Below are positions 8,276-16,751 of a DNA stretch of 64,000 nt, piece after piece (positions within the stretch are counted from its first letter, which is position 1; every line of letters starts with the position of its first letter). The stretch is taken from positions 2,852,001 through 2,916,000 of the forward strand of contig OZ245048.1 in assembly GCA_965224435.1 (NCBI GenBank), written 5' to 3'. The notes beneath the pieces were generated by a model. That model had not been told where the DNA came from, ran no database searches, and saw nothing but the letters and a program-made list of their open reading frames with translations. This stretch comes from JAJRQY01 sp965224435 (GTDB lineage Bacteria; Actinomycetota; Acidimicrobiia; Acidimicrobiales; SZUA-35). The translations under genes were made by a program, and so were the position numbers.

Positions 8276-8595
8276 GACACATCAACCGAAGTCGAAGACA
8301 CAACCGAAGCGGTCGAAGACGGTGTCACCCCGCTCGAAGGCCCCGAAGCAGAACCGGCACCATTTCCATTGGTGGCGACAACCGTAAACGTATAGGCGGT
8401 CCCAGTAGTCAATCCAGTGAACGTCAACGACAAGCCAGTACCCGACGACGCTGTCGCTCCACCCGGGCTCGCAGTGACCGTGTAGTCAGAAATCGCTGAC
8501 CCATTCGCCGCAGCAGCGGTCCAGTCCAAATCAACCGAAGTCGGACTGGCAACCGAGGCGTTCGGAGTACCCGGTGAACCCGGACCAGCCGAAGG
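7480..8595. repeat. 540-bp higher-order repeat of two FN3 domains
   Basis: Near-identical DNA recurs inside the FN3 gene. For example, 7797-7983 matches 8411-8597 with only a few changes; the spacing is 614 bp, or 540 bp once the 74-bp insertion is removed. The stretch around 7485-7660 also recurs near 8026-8200 with about 540-bp spacing. 540 bp equals two 90-residue domains, so the protein grew by duplication of a domain pair. Confidence 0.8.
8163..8334. repeat. 74-bp frame-breaking insertion with 55-bp and 18-bp direct repeats
   Basis: Bases 8163-8217 are repeated exactly at 8261-8315 (98-bp shift), and agacggtgtcaccccgct occurs at 8243-8260 and again at 8317-8334 (74-bp shift). Deleting 8261-8334 restores one open frame across the two FN3 fragments (3483 bp, 1161 codons with stop). 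The insertion is thus a repeat-derived piece of 74 bp, which is not a multiple of three. Confidence 0.9.
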
Positions 8596-9225
8596 AGTGA
8601 CGGAGTTCGAGGCGGCCGAAGCCGGGCTATCACCGGCACCGTTGCTCGCAACCACGGAGAACGTATAGGCAGTGCCCGGAGTCAACCCGGTCACCGCGAC
8701 GCTGGTCGGTCCAGCTGTAGACCCGGTCAATCCGTCGGGCGAAGACGTCACGACATAGCCCGAAATCGCTGAGCCAGTATTCGTTGGCGCAGACCAGTTG
8801 ACTGTGGCCGAAGTAGACGAGGCAACAACCGCAGTTGGTGGCCCAGGCGCATCCGGAACCGCGTCCGGTGTGATGGCAGCCGAAGCAGAACTCGCCGTTG
8901 AACCATCGGCGTTGATTGCCGTGACTATGAACGTGTAAGAAACGCCAGCGGTAAGACCCGTAACTTCTGCCGTGGTGGCAGCAGGATCAATGCCAGTGAC
9001 TGGCCCACCGGCGACTGGAGTCGAATCGATGGTGAAGCTCGTAAGAGATGATCCCCCGTCTCCGGGAATCGCCCAGGTGACGTCAACGGTCGTAGCTGAG
9101 GAGCTCGCTACGGTCGGGGCAGATGCGAAAGGATCTGGCACAGCGGCGAAGACCGGGGTCGTACTGAGCATGACCATGGCCATTGCACTCACAACGATGG
9201 CAAGAATTTTTCGCATTCGACTCAT
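8251..9225 (-). CDS. secreted fibronectin type III protein, N-terminal fragment of a frameshifted gene
   Basis: The fragment begins with a clear signal peptide: basic start MSRMRK, hydrophobic core, and a likely cut after STTPVFA. Three fibronectin III-like domains follow. It stops in the fourth domain at WSAPAAG. The stop arises because a 74-bp segment repeats a piece of neighbouring domain DNA and shifts the frame. The same gene continues as 5669-8275, giving ten FN3 domains plus DUF4214. The start is supported by GGAG 7 nt upstream. Proteins of this type are surface or extracellular and often take part in adhesion or carbohydrate binding; no catalytic motif is visible. Confidence 0.82.
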   Translation of the reverse strand: MSRMRKILAIVVSAMAMVMLSTTPVFAAVPDPFASAPTVASSSATTVDVTWAIPGDGGSSLTSFTIDSTPVAGGPVTGIDPAATTAEVTGLTAGVSYTFIVTAINADGSTASSASAAITPDAVPDAPGPPTAVVASSTSATVNWSAPTNTGSAISGYVVTSSPDGLTGSTAGPTSVAVTGLTPGTAYTFSVVASNGAGDSPASAASNSVTPSAGPGSPGTPNASVASPTSVDLDWTAAAANGSAISDYTVTASPGGATASSGTGLSLTFTGLTTGTAYTFTVVATNGNGAGSASGPSSGVTPSSTASVVSSTSVDVSWSAPAAG

Positions 9226-9506
9226 TACCTAGCTCCGTAGTCCGCAATACCCACAATCGCCCATTCTGCCTCATCGACAGGATCAACGACTGGCTGTAGT
9301 GAGAAATCACCTAACCGAAATCTGCTGACCACAAACCGGAGCCAGCCAACCACCCTCCGACCGCAAATCACGCCGTTTCTGGGTGAGGTTTCTGGCTGAG
9401 CCAGACTCCTCATACTTCCGCGTCAAGATGAAGTGGCAGCCATCACCCATTCGACCCCCACGCGTGACACAATCAGGGCATAGAGGGAAACGAAAGGTCG
9501 CGAGCA
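9226..9506. other. divergent intergenic region
   Basis: This 281-bp region separates the FN3 gene (leftward) from the proline-rich gene (rightward) and must hold both promoters. I see GGAG before the FN3 start and an AAAGG stretch before the ATG at 9507. No convincing palindrome or RNA gene is visible. The short frames here look like noise. Confidence 0.5.
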
Positions 9507-11216
9507 ATGACAGCTAGCCGTGGAGTTCAGATCATTTCAGGGGACGGGTCGGTGGCGCGTTCAGGTCCACTTACTGTCGTCACATCCGGCTCAGAAGCGA
9601 CAGGGATCGCTGCCTTGGCCATGATCGATGTGCTGGCTACAACCAATAGTTGGACCTTTGAGGCGGTGGCCGCCGCCCTCCACGAACTGGTCGTGGCCCA
9701 GAATCCATCGGGCGTCAGCGCCCTGCTCGATGATCCAGATGAACCAATCGTCTTCGTTTTCGACCGAGCAGAAGCTGTCATCGGCAAGATCCGACACAAG
9801 GGTGATGGCCGAGCAGGATGGACAACCGAAGTTGTCCCCGGCCCACTCGTCGAGCTTCGCCTCGCCAGCGTGCCGTTCTCCTCCATCGACGAGGAAACCG
9901 AACTTCGTGCCGGTCTTGTTCGAGGAGCTGGGGCAGCGATACCCGTTGATGCTCCAGCCCCAGCTGAAGAGCCAACGGTCACCGCAACGGAGGTCCCCGA
10001 AAGCGACATTGAGGCTGAGCCCGCAATGGTTGCTCCCACGTCCCAAGCAGTCGCTGAACCTGCACCCGCCTATGACGCTCCTCCAACGACCGTCGACCCC
10101 GGTGAAGCACTCGACGTCCCGACCGGTGAGATCAAGGACTTGCCCGCCCCCGAGCCCGTCGAAGTCTCGGTCCCGGCAACGGAAGCACCGGACTCATCCA
10201 TCACCCCACCGCCACCCATGGAATTGCCAGACACCGATCCCGTGATTGACCCATTGCCAGCAGCTAGTGCCGATCATGCCATGGAAGCGGGTGCTGCAGC
10301 AGTCGCTCCCGAAGCAGCCGAGGCTCCGCCGACTCCGCCCGTGCCAGAACCAATTCTTCATCAAGAAGCCACTAACTCACCGCCACCGCCACCTGCACCC
10401 GCCGATGATGCTTCTTCGGCCGGTCAGGCCCCGCCCATACCCAACCTCCCGCCAGCGCCAGACCTCGCAGCACCACCCGACCTTCCGCCTGTACCAGACC
10501 TTGCAGCAGCTCCCGATCTGCCTCCCGCTCCGAGCTTCACTCCACCGGCGGAGGTTCTTTCCACCCCCGATCTTGCATCAGCTCCTTCGATCCTGACAGA
10601 TTCACCTCCGATGCCACCCCCCGGCATGAGCCCACCGCCACCCGCAGATATTTCATCCAGTCCCGGTGCGTCGGACCTGCCTCTCATCCCAGACTTGCCG
10701 ATGCCAAAGCAACCGTCGGCGCTTTCGGATCTAGCAGATCTGCCAAGTCCTGCACACCTGCCACCGCTCGAGGAACTTCCACCCCTGTCCGAGCTTCCGC
10801 CACCCACGCCATTGGCAACACCGCCACCGGCTCCTACACCGGCAGCTCCACCACCGGCCCCCTCGACTGCACCCGCCCCGATGACTCCGCCACCTGCCAA
10901 TCCGCCACCTGCCAGTCCGCTGCCTGGAGCCCCGAGCGCACCACCGGCTCCTTTCATTGCAGAGCCCCCGGTTGCTGCACCGCCTCCTACTCCAGAGTGG
11001 GGACCGCCGACCCAGCCCGTGAGCAACCCACCAGTCGCGGACATGCCGCCGCCCGTACCTTCGAATCCTTTTCCGTCGGGTCCATCGCCAATCGATCCCG
11101 GAACTGAGCTTCCGCCAATGCCTCCACTCAGTGACGCCCCGGCGCCGCCGCCTCGCCCCAGCGGAGCAAACCCTGGTGACTCAGTGACGCCCCCGCCCCC
11201 TCCACCACCGGTCTAG
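9507..11216 (+). CDS. proline/alanine-rich protein with N-terminal domain of unknown function
   Basis: The first 150 or so residues form a compact, normal-composition domain (GVQIISGDGSVARSG, then PIVFVFDRAEAVIGKI and EVVPGPLVELRLASVP). The rest, about 400 residues, is very rich in Pro, Ala, Asp and Leu, with repeats such as PPAPDLAAPPDLPPVPDL and a PPPPPPPV end. The N-terminal part reminds me of the domain that precedes proline-rich linkers in some actinobacterial FHA-domain proteins, but no FHA domain is present before the stop. There is no signal peptide or membrane segment, so it is probably cytoplasmic. The function is not known. The composition bias makes the other frames here long but meaningless. 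Confidence 0.75.
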   Translation: MTASRGVQIISGDGSVARSGPLTVVTSGSEATGIAALAMIDVLATTNSWTFEAVAAALHELVVAQNPSGVSALLDDPDEPIVFVFDRAEAVIGKIRHKGDGRAGWTTEVVPGPLVELRLASVPFSSIDEETELRAGLVRGAGAAIPVDAPAPAEEPTVTATEVPESDIEAEPAMVAPTSQAVAEPAPAYDAPPTTVDPGEALDVPTGEIKDLPAPEPVEVSVPATEAPDSSITPPPPMELPDTDPVIDPLPAASADHAMEAGAAAVAPEAAEAPPTPPVPEPILHQEATNSPPPPPAPADDASSAGQAPPIPNLPPAPDLAAPPDLPPVPDLAAAPDLPPAPSFTPPAEVLSTPDLASAPSILTDSPPMPPPGMSPPPPADISSSPGASDLPLIPDLPMPKQPSALSDLADLPSPAHLPPLEELPPLSELPPPTPLATPPPAPTPAAPPPAPSTAPAPMTPPPANPPPASPLPGAPSAPPAPFIAEPPVAAPPPTPEWGPPTQPVSNPPVADMPPPVPSNPFPSGPSPIDPGTELPPMPPLSDAPAPPPRPSGANPGDSVTPPPPPPPV

Positions 11217-11222
11217 CAATCT

Positions 11223-11238
11223 CGTTGCCTTCGCAACG
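11223..11238. terminator. hairpin between convergent genes
   Basis: CGTTGC-CTTC-GCAACG forms a perfect 6-bp stem with a 4-base loop just after the stop of the proline-rich gene and before the stop of mazG on the other strand. The position suits a bidirectional terminator; there is no clear T-run. Confidence 0.4.
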
Positions 11239-11267
11239 CCATCACTGACCTACCCGATTCTCCAGTT

Positions 11268-12629
11268 CTAACCGAGTAGCCAGTTCACGGGAACAAGTCC
11301 CGCTGCTTCGCCCTGGCGATAGCGATCCCGGGCCTGGATTGCTGCTTGACGCAGCGCGTGCTCCGGATCAAGGCCTAGCTGGCAGGCTTGATCAACCACA
11401 GCAAGGAGTAGCTGGCCAAGTTCGTACTCGCCAGCATCAGCCAGCAAGCCACGATCAAGAACTGCCGAGGCCAGAGCAGCACCACTGGCATTCTGAGAGC
11501 GAGCTGCCTTTTCTTGAATCTTGTGAGCCAGACTGAGGGCAGGGAGGGCTGACGGGATTCCATCCATGATGGATGCACGTCCCTTCTCCACCTTCTTGAT
11601 CGCCTCCCAGTTGGCCACAACATCATCGGCATCCTTGACCTCGGTCTCGGCGAAAACATGAGGATGACGAGCCACCAGCTTGTCATGAACCGTTCGGGCC
11701 ACATCGCCAATGGAGAAGACGCCAGCCTCTGCTGCTAGCTCAGCATGAAAGAGGATCTGGAACCAGAGATCACCAAGTTCTTCTTCCAGATCAGCATACC
11801 CAGCGGCTCGTTCTCCCTCCTGACTAACAAGATCGTCCAAGGCTTCCAGCACCTCGTAGGTCTCTTCCAACAGGTAGCGCCGTAACGACTCATGGGTCTG
11901 CTTCTGATCCCACGGGCATTCCTGACGCAGCCGGTGCATCAGATCAACCGTCCGCTTGAGTTCGCCACCAACAGGAGCAAGAACCTCGGGCAGGAACAGT
12001 GAGGTCAGATGGTCTGGCTCAAATGACCGGTCGAGCTCAGGCCACGGGACCTCAAAGACTTCTTCATCTGGAGTACCAAGCCCCTTCAGAACAATCACTG
12101 TCTGCTCTGGGCCAGCATCCATGGCGAGTTTGATCTCGGACAATACCCAGGGCGCATGAGTATGGGCAATGAGGAGGGGCCCGGCCTGACCTTCAATCTC
12201 TTGAGAGAAGACATGACCATCCACCAACCGAACTCCGGCTTCAACCGGATCGATGGCCAGCCGGGCCCAGGCCACGTCCAAAAAAGACAAGGACGGAAGA
12301 ATGTCGACCTCAACCCGAGTGTCAGCAAGCAGATGCATGACCGAGCGTTCAAGCACCAGGGGCGAACCCGGAACCACATAGAGAACTTCGCCAGAGTCTG
12401 TTGCGGCTTCGACCAGGCGGTCCGCAATCGTCCGGTAGACCTCGACTAGAGAGTTGCCAGCGTCGTAGACGTCGTCAAAGGTGATCGTCGCCTGGACCCG
12501 ATGGGCCGTTGGGTGTCGCGAGGTGCGCAGAAAGCTCGGTACATCCGAGTCCAACGCCGAGGCTGTTGCCTCGGTGAGATCACCCTCCCCGCCCGGACCA
12601 AGGCCACAGACGGTTACCCGTGGTGTCAT
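11268..12629 (-). CDS. mazG: MazG-family nucleotide pyrophosphohydrolase with tetrapyrrole-methylase-like N-terminus
   Basis: The 453-residue protein has two parts. Residues 1 to about 220 resemble the SAM-dependent tetrapyrrole methylase fold, as in YabN (VTVCGLGPGGEGDLTEAT near the start, VLYVVPGSPLVLERSV around 80). Residues of about 225-450 are MazG: LMHRLRQECPWDQKQTHESL, then LLEETYEVLEALDD and EEELGDLWFQILFHAELA, which carry the acidic metal-binding helices. MazG removes pyrophosphate from non-canonical or excess NTPs. The ATG overlaps the stop of the upstream parvulin gene (ATGA), so the two are translationally coupled. The order parvulin/mazG/enolase matches other actinobacteria, but here the FN3 and proline-rich genes sit between mazG and eno. 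Confidence 0.92.
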   Translation of the reverse strand: MTPRVTVCGLGPGGEGDLTEATASALDSDVPSFLRTSRHPTAHRVQATITFDDVYDAGNSLVEVYRTIADRLVEAATDSGEVLYVVPGSPLVLERSVMHLLADTRVEVDILPSLSFLDVAWARLAIDPVEAGVRLVDGHVFSQEIEGQAGPLLIAHTHAPWVLSEIKLAMDAGPEQTVIVLKGLGTPDEEVFEVPWPELDRSFEPDHLTSLFLPEVLAPVGGELKRTVDLMHRLRQECPWDQKQTHESLRRYLLEETYEVLEALDDLVSQEGERAAGYADLEEELGDLWFQILFHAELAAEAGVFSIGDVARTVHDKLVARHPHVFAETEVKDADDVVANWEAIKKVEKGRASIMDGIPSALPALSLAHKIQEKAARSQNASGAALASAVLDRGLLADAGEYELGQLLLAVVDQACQLGLDPEHALRQAAIQARDRYRQGEAAGLVPVNWLLG

Positions 12630-13558
12630 TGACCTGGTTGCTGTACCGCCGGCGAGACAATCAATCGACCAGGGTCCCAGAACCCGATCGTTGGATCGAC
12701 GTCAACATCAGGCATCACCGACAGAACAGCCGAGATTCGCTGGCTAGCCAATTCAGCTGCATCGACTTCATCAAGGACAGTCTCTTCGTATTCATCAATG
12801 ATGATGAGGTGGAAGCCGAACTGGGTCTCAACCGGACCAAGAATCTCGCCTTGCTCCCCAGCCAAGATTGCATCCCGGAAAGGCTCTACGAAACGGTCGG
12901 GGGCACTACAGCCAAGCGAACCGCCCTGGGCGCCGCTGCCAGGATCTTGCGAGAACTCAGACGCGAGGTCACCAAAGTCAGCACCTTGCTGGATCTGCCC
13001 CGCGAGGTCATCGGCCTCGTCTAAGGTTTCGACCAGAATGTGGCGGGTGCAGGGAATCAGAACCGTCTCAGCCTCAGGCTGGTTAGCAGCCAGCTCATCA
13101 GCCAGCGCACCTTGCTTGGCACGAATTCGACTCAGCGAGTCCAGATACGGAGCCAACTCTGCCACGATCTCACTCGTGACCGCTTGATCATTGAAGAGTC
13201 GGTCTACTTCAAGTAAAAATGCATCGCTGGACTCGACAAAAGCTGACTCTGGGACCGTGATTCCCTCGTCAACAAGCACACTGTCAATGACTTTCTCGAT
13301 GATCAAGGTCGTGAGCAGTTGGGCTTGAAACCCTTCGGGCATCTGACCAGAAAAGGCAGCGTCCAAGAAGCGTTGGCTTGACTCGATTGAAGTAACGATG
13401 TCGGTGAGTTCGCTCGAAGCAATCTCAACCGAGTCGCCGTCGGGAATGTGGACCGTTGCAGCTGGGCCCCCGCGGGTTACACCGCAGGCTGAAGCCAGCA
13501 ACGTGAGCACGCCAAGGACGGCGAGCAGGATACGAGTATTCGTCGAGGAAGTCTTCAC
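12626..13558 (-). CDS. lipoprotein peptidyl-prolyl isomerase (SurA/parvulin type)
   Basis: The 310-residue product starts with a lipoprotein signal peptide ending in the lipobox LLASAC (Cys near residue 25). A SurA-N-like helical region follows (residues about 50-165). The parvulin PPIase domain follows (CTRHILVETLDEADDLAGQI, then FGDLASEFSQDPGSGAQGG and GPVETQFGFHLIIID). It probably assists folding of exported proteins outside the membrane. The GTG start is preceded at 7 nt by TAGCCT, which fits a leaderless transcript. It is coupled to mazG downstream. In related genomes this gene directly follows mfd; here a block of about 22 kb separates them. Confidence 0.92.
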   Translation of the reverse strand: MKTSSTNTRILLAVLGVLTLLASACGVTRGGPAATVHIPDGDSVEIASSELTDIVTSIESSQRFLDAAFSGQMPEGFQAQLLTTLIIEKVIDSVLVDEGITVPESAFVESSDAFLLEVDRLFNDQAVTSEIVAELAPYLDSLSRIRAKQGALADELAANQPEAETVLIPCTRHILVETLDEADDLAGQIQQGADFGDLASEFSQDPGSGAQGGSLGCSAPDRFVEPFRDAILAGEQGEILGPVETQFGFHLIIIDEYEETVLDEVDAAELASQRISAVLSVMPDVDVDPTIGFWDPGRLIVSPAVQQPGQ

Positions 13559-13565
13559 AATGGAA

Positions 13566-13571
13566 AGGCTA
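13566..13571 (-). promoter_or_regulatory. -10-like TAGCCT, 7 nt before the parvulin GTG
   Basis: TAGCCT on the minus strand ends 7 nt before the GTG start at 13558. This spacing would place the transcript 5' end at or next to the start codon. No clear -35 is seen. Confidence 0.5.
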
Positions 13572-13576
13572 GAGGC

Positions 13577-14608
13577 CTACGCGACGTCCCAGGTGGCACC
13601 CGAGTGGAGAAGATCATGAAGCTTTCCGACACCCTGGTTCTTTTTGGCTGTCTTCAGCTGATCTTCGACCGCTTCGGAATACTCCTGCTGCTCAACCGCA
13701 CGGAACACACCAAAGGGTGTCGGGGATTGACGATTGTCAGCCATCTGCCCAAGAGCAAAGGCCACCGAGGGGTCGGGGTTGGTCTCATCGTGGATAGCAA
13801 TGGCATCCAGCCCAACGTCGGCAACTTCGGCAATGGTCGCTCCGCCGCCGTGCATCACGATGCCACGCTGCTTCTCGGCACCAAAGAGGATGCGCTCACC
13901 GTGAACAAGGTCAATCATCATCTCGTCCCGGTTGGCGCGCTTCACGATGGCATCAAAGGCACCGTCGTTGAACACATTGCAGTTCTGGTAGATCTCAACC
14001 AGAGCCGCACCCTTGTGCTCATGAGCACGCTTGAACGTGGCCATCATGTGCTTGCGGTCAAGATCATGAGTGCGAGCAATGAACGTTGCGCCCGCCCCTG
14101 CTACCAAACTCAGCGGCTTGAATGGTGCGTCAATTGATCCCATCGGGGTCGACTTCGTTACCTTGCCAACCTCACTGGTCGGCGAGAACTGGCCCTTGGT
14201 GAGACCGTAAATTTGGTTGTTGAACAACAAGATCTTGATGTTGACGTTCCGGCGCAGTGCGTGGATCAGGTGGTTTCCACCAATGGACAGCATGTCGCCG
14301 TCGCCGCCAATGACCCAAACGTCAAGGTCGGGGCGAGCCAGGGCTAGTCCAGTGGCAATTGCTGGCGCACGTCCGTGAATGGTGTGCATGCCGTAGCTGT
14401 TCATGTAGTACGGGAATCGGGCAGCGCAACCAATGCCAGAGATGAAGACCGAGTTCTCTCGCTTCACCCCAAGTTCGGTATGGAGGAACTGCATGGCGGC
14501 CAAGATGCCGTAGTCGCCACAACCCGGGCACCAGCGAACCTCCTGACTCGAGGTCCAATAGCCACGCTTTGTTGGGTCAGTCTGAATTTCAACGACGCTG
14601 TTGCTCAT
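13577..14608 (-). CDS. korB: 2-oxoacid:ferredoxin oxidoreductase beta subunit (2-oxoglutarate synthase type)
   Basis: The 343-residue protein carries the thiamine-diphosphate half of the enzyme. Visible features are CPGCGDYGILAAMQ near residue 28 with iron-sulfur cysteines, SGIGCAARFPYYMNSYG, and HTIHGRAPAIATG. The TPP/Mg motif is GDGDMLSIGGNHLIHALRRN with NNQIYGLTKGQ. With the alpha subunit it oxidatively decarboxylates a 2-oxoacid (probably 2-oxoglutarate) with CoA and reduces ferredoxin, or runs in reverse. Its ATG overlaps the stop of the alpha gene (ATGA), so the two form an operon. Substrate choice between pyruvate and 2-oxoglutarate is inferred from the KorAB-like architecture. Confidence 0.93.
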   Translation of the reverse strand: MSNSVVEIQTDPTKRGYWTSSQEVRWCPGCGDYGILAAMQFLHTELGVKRENSVFISGIGCAARFPYYMNSYGMHTIHGRAPAIATGLALARPDLDVWVIGGDGDMLSIGGNHLIHALRRNVNIKILLFNNQIYGLTKGQFSPTSEVGKVTKSTPMGSIDAPFKPLSLVAGAGATFIARTHDLDRKHMMATFKRAHEHKGAALVEIYQNCNVFNDGAFDAIVKRANRDEMMIDLVHGERILFGAEKQRGIVMHGGGATIAEVADVGLDAIAIHDETNPDPSVAFALGQMADNRQSPTPFGVFRAVEQQEYSEAVEDQLKTAKKNQGVGKLHDLLHSGATWDVA

Positions 14609-16485
14609 GCCTTTACTCCATCGATGTGTTGATTCATTCCGGCCATAATCTCTCGTGCGGTGAAGGGAAGGCCCTTCATCTTGGTGATGGACATTGCATC
14701 CACTAGGAATTCTGAGCGGAGAATCTTGACCAACTGACCCATATTCAGTTCCGGTACATAGATGTGCTTGTATCGCTTGAGTACCTCACCCAAATTGGAG
14801 TGGAAGGGTGAGATATGGGTGAGGTGGATTCGGTCAACAGGAGTGCCCTCTTGCGCGAGCAAGTTCTGGGCGTAGGTGATGGAGCCAGCGGTTGAACCCC
14901 AGCCAACAAGCACGGTGTCACAGTCGCCCGACCCATGTACCTCAACCAACGGAATGTCCGAAGCAATACCGTCGACCTTGGCCTTGCGAAGTCGAGACAT
15001 CAGCTCATGGTTCTCGGGTGAGTACTCGACGTCACCGGAGCCATCGGCCTTCTCTAGGCCGCCGAGCCGATGCTCAAGGCCTGGTGTTCCCGGCAGCGCC
15101 CACGGTCGAGCGAGCGTCTCGGGATCACGCAAGAACGGGTAGAAGGCAGGGTTTCCGTTGGCATCCTCGGCGTTGAACTCGGTGGCGAACTCGACAGAGA
15201 TGTCAGGTAGTGAGTCAACGTCTGGCAGGTTCCAGGGCTCCGCTCCGTTGGCCAGATAGCCGTCGGTGAGAAGAATCACTGGGGTGCGATACTTCAGCGC
15301 AATTCGACAAGCCTCTATTGCCATGTCAAAGCAGTTGGATGGGCTATAGGCGGCAACGACTGGCAAGGGTGACTCGCCGTGGCGGCCGTACACCGCCTGC
15401 AACAAGTCGCTGGCTTCGGTCTTGGTTGGAAGTCCCGTTGATGGACCACCACGTTGCACATTGATGATGACCATTGGCAGCTCGGCCATATTGGCCAGGC
15501 TGATGGTTTCCCCCTTGAGGGCAACACCAGGACCTGACGTTGTTGTGAACGCAAGGTGGCCACCAAAGGCCGCACCGACGGCAGCGCCTGCAGCGGCGAT
15601 CTCGTCTTCGGCTTGGAAGGTCCGGATGCCGAAGTTCTTGTGCTTGGACAATTCGTGCAGGATGTCAGAAGCCGGTGTGATGGGGTAGCTGCCAAGAAAG
15701 ATCGGCAGCTTGGCCAACTCACCGGCCGCGATCATGCCCCAAGCTGTGGCGGCATTGCCGGTGATATTGGTGTAGGTGCCCGGCGCATGAGGAGCAGCAA
15801 CCACCTCGAACTGATCAGCGAACATCTCGGTGGTTTCGCCGTATGCATGGCCCGCCTTGAGTGCGGCGATGTTGGCGGCAACAACTTCGGGCTTCTTGGC
15901 GAACTTCTTCTCGACCCAATCAATGGTCGGCTCGAGCGATCGGGTGTACATCCAGCTGATTAGGCCGAGCGCAAAGAGGTTCTTAGACCGCTCAGCATCG
16001 CGTTTTTTCACGTCGATGTCAGCAGTGGCACCGACGGTCAGGGACGTCATCGGCACCTCGTGCACGATGTAGTCATCCAGGCTGCCATCTTCACGAGGGT
16101 CAACTTCATAGCCACACTTGGTCAGGTTGCGCTCATCGAAGGCGTCGATGTTCAGAATCACAGTTCCACCGGACTTGATCCGGTCGATCTGACTCTTGAG
16201 CGCCGCCGGGTTCATGGCCACCAACACATCGGGCTCATCCCCGGGTGTATAGATCTCGTGATCGGAAATGTGGATTTGGAACGCTGATACCCCAGCCACG
16301 GTTCCTTGGGGTGCTCGGATCTCGGCCGGATATTCCGGCAAGGTCAGAACATCGTTTCCAGCCAACGCGCTAGCGGAGGTGAAACGGTCTCCCGTGAGTT
16401 GCATTCCATCGCCGGAGTCCCCGGCGAAGCGGATTACGACCTGGTCAAGATTCGTCTTATCGACCCGGTCAGCAGTATTGGTCAT
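14605..16485 (-). CDS. korA: 2-oxoacid:ferredoxin oxidoreductase alpha subunit (fused gamma-alpha)
   Basis: The 626-residue protein is a gamma-alpha fusion. The N-terminal 200 residues (VVIRFAGDSGDGMQLTGDRF, then LPEYPAEIRAPQGTVAG) form the gamma domain. The rest is the pyrimidine-binding alpha domain (GSYPITPASDILHELSKH, FQAEDEIAAAGAAVGAAFGG, TTTSGPGVALKGE, NVQRGGPSTGLPTKTEASDL). This is the actinobacterial KorA layout. GGAG lies 8 nt before the ATG at 16485. It forms the first gene of the korAB operon. The enzyme supplies reduced ferredoxin or replaces 2-oxoglutarate dehydrogenase in the citric acid cycle. Confidence 0.94.
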   Translation of the reverse strand: MTNTADRVDKTNLDQVVIRFAGDSGDGMQLTGDRFTSASALAGNDVLTLPEYPAEIRAPQGTVAGVSAFQIHISDHEIYTPGDEPDVLVAMNPAALKSQIDRIKSGGTVILNIDAFDERNLTKCGYEVDPREDGSLDDYIVHEVPMTSLTVGATADIDVKKRDAERSKNLFALGLISWMYTRSLEPTIDWVEKKFAKKPEVVAANIAALKAGHAYGETTEMFADQFEVVAAPHAPGTYTNITGNAATAWGMIAAGELAKLPIFLGSYPITPASDILHELSKHKNFGIRTFQAEDEIAAAGAAVGAAFGGHLAFTTTSGPGVALKGETISLANMAELPMVIINVQRGGPSTGLPTKTEASDLLQAVYGRHGESPLPVVAAYSPSNCFDMAIEACRIALKYRTPVILLTDGYLANGAEPWNLPDVDSLPDISVEFATEFNAEDANGNPAFYPFLRDPETLARPWALPGTPGLEHRLGGLEKADGSGDVEYSPENHELMSRLRKAKVDGIASDIPLVEVHGSGDCDTVLVGWGSTAGSITYAQNLLAQEGTPVDRIHLTHISPFHSNLGEVLKRYKHIYVPELNMGQLVKILRSEFLVDAMSITKMKGLPFTAREIMAGMNQHIDGVKA

Positions 16486-16738
16486 GTTGTGTACTCCAAG
16501 TGAGCGAAATCCATCACGGGAGCGTCACTCTGACCAGGAGGTGCCAGTCCAAGACCAGCCCCGTTGCTGGTAACGACGAGAGGTACGTTACACCCGAAAT
16601 CACGCCTAGAAGCAAGAGTCAGCCGAATCAATTTCGAATCGTTTCAGTTTCGTTTCTGAATACATCTGGAAGTAGTTCATCCGGCAGTCGTAACAGAACA
16701 TTTGGGCGGGAGAATCTGCTGGATCGCGACGGCTGATG

Positions 16739-16744
16739 TAACTT
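16739..16744 (+). promoter_or_regulatory. -10-like TAACTT, 7 nt before the aminotransferase GTG
   Basis: TAACTT ends 7 nt before the GTG at 16752. This supports that start over the upstream TTG (16743) and the ATG at 16776, and suggests a leaderless mRNA. Confidence 0.45.
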
Positions 16745-16751
16745 GGGCCCG

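Noticed and set aside
9527..10046. two long minus-strand frames opposite the proline-rich gene
   Set aside because: They mirror the biased composition of the plus-strand gene and carry no domain or start signal.
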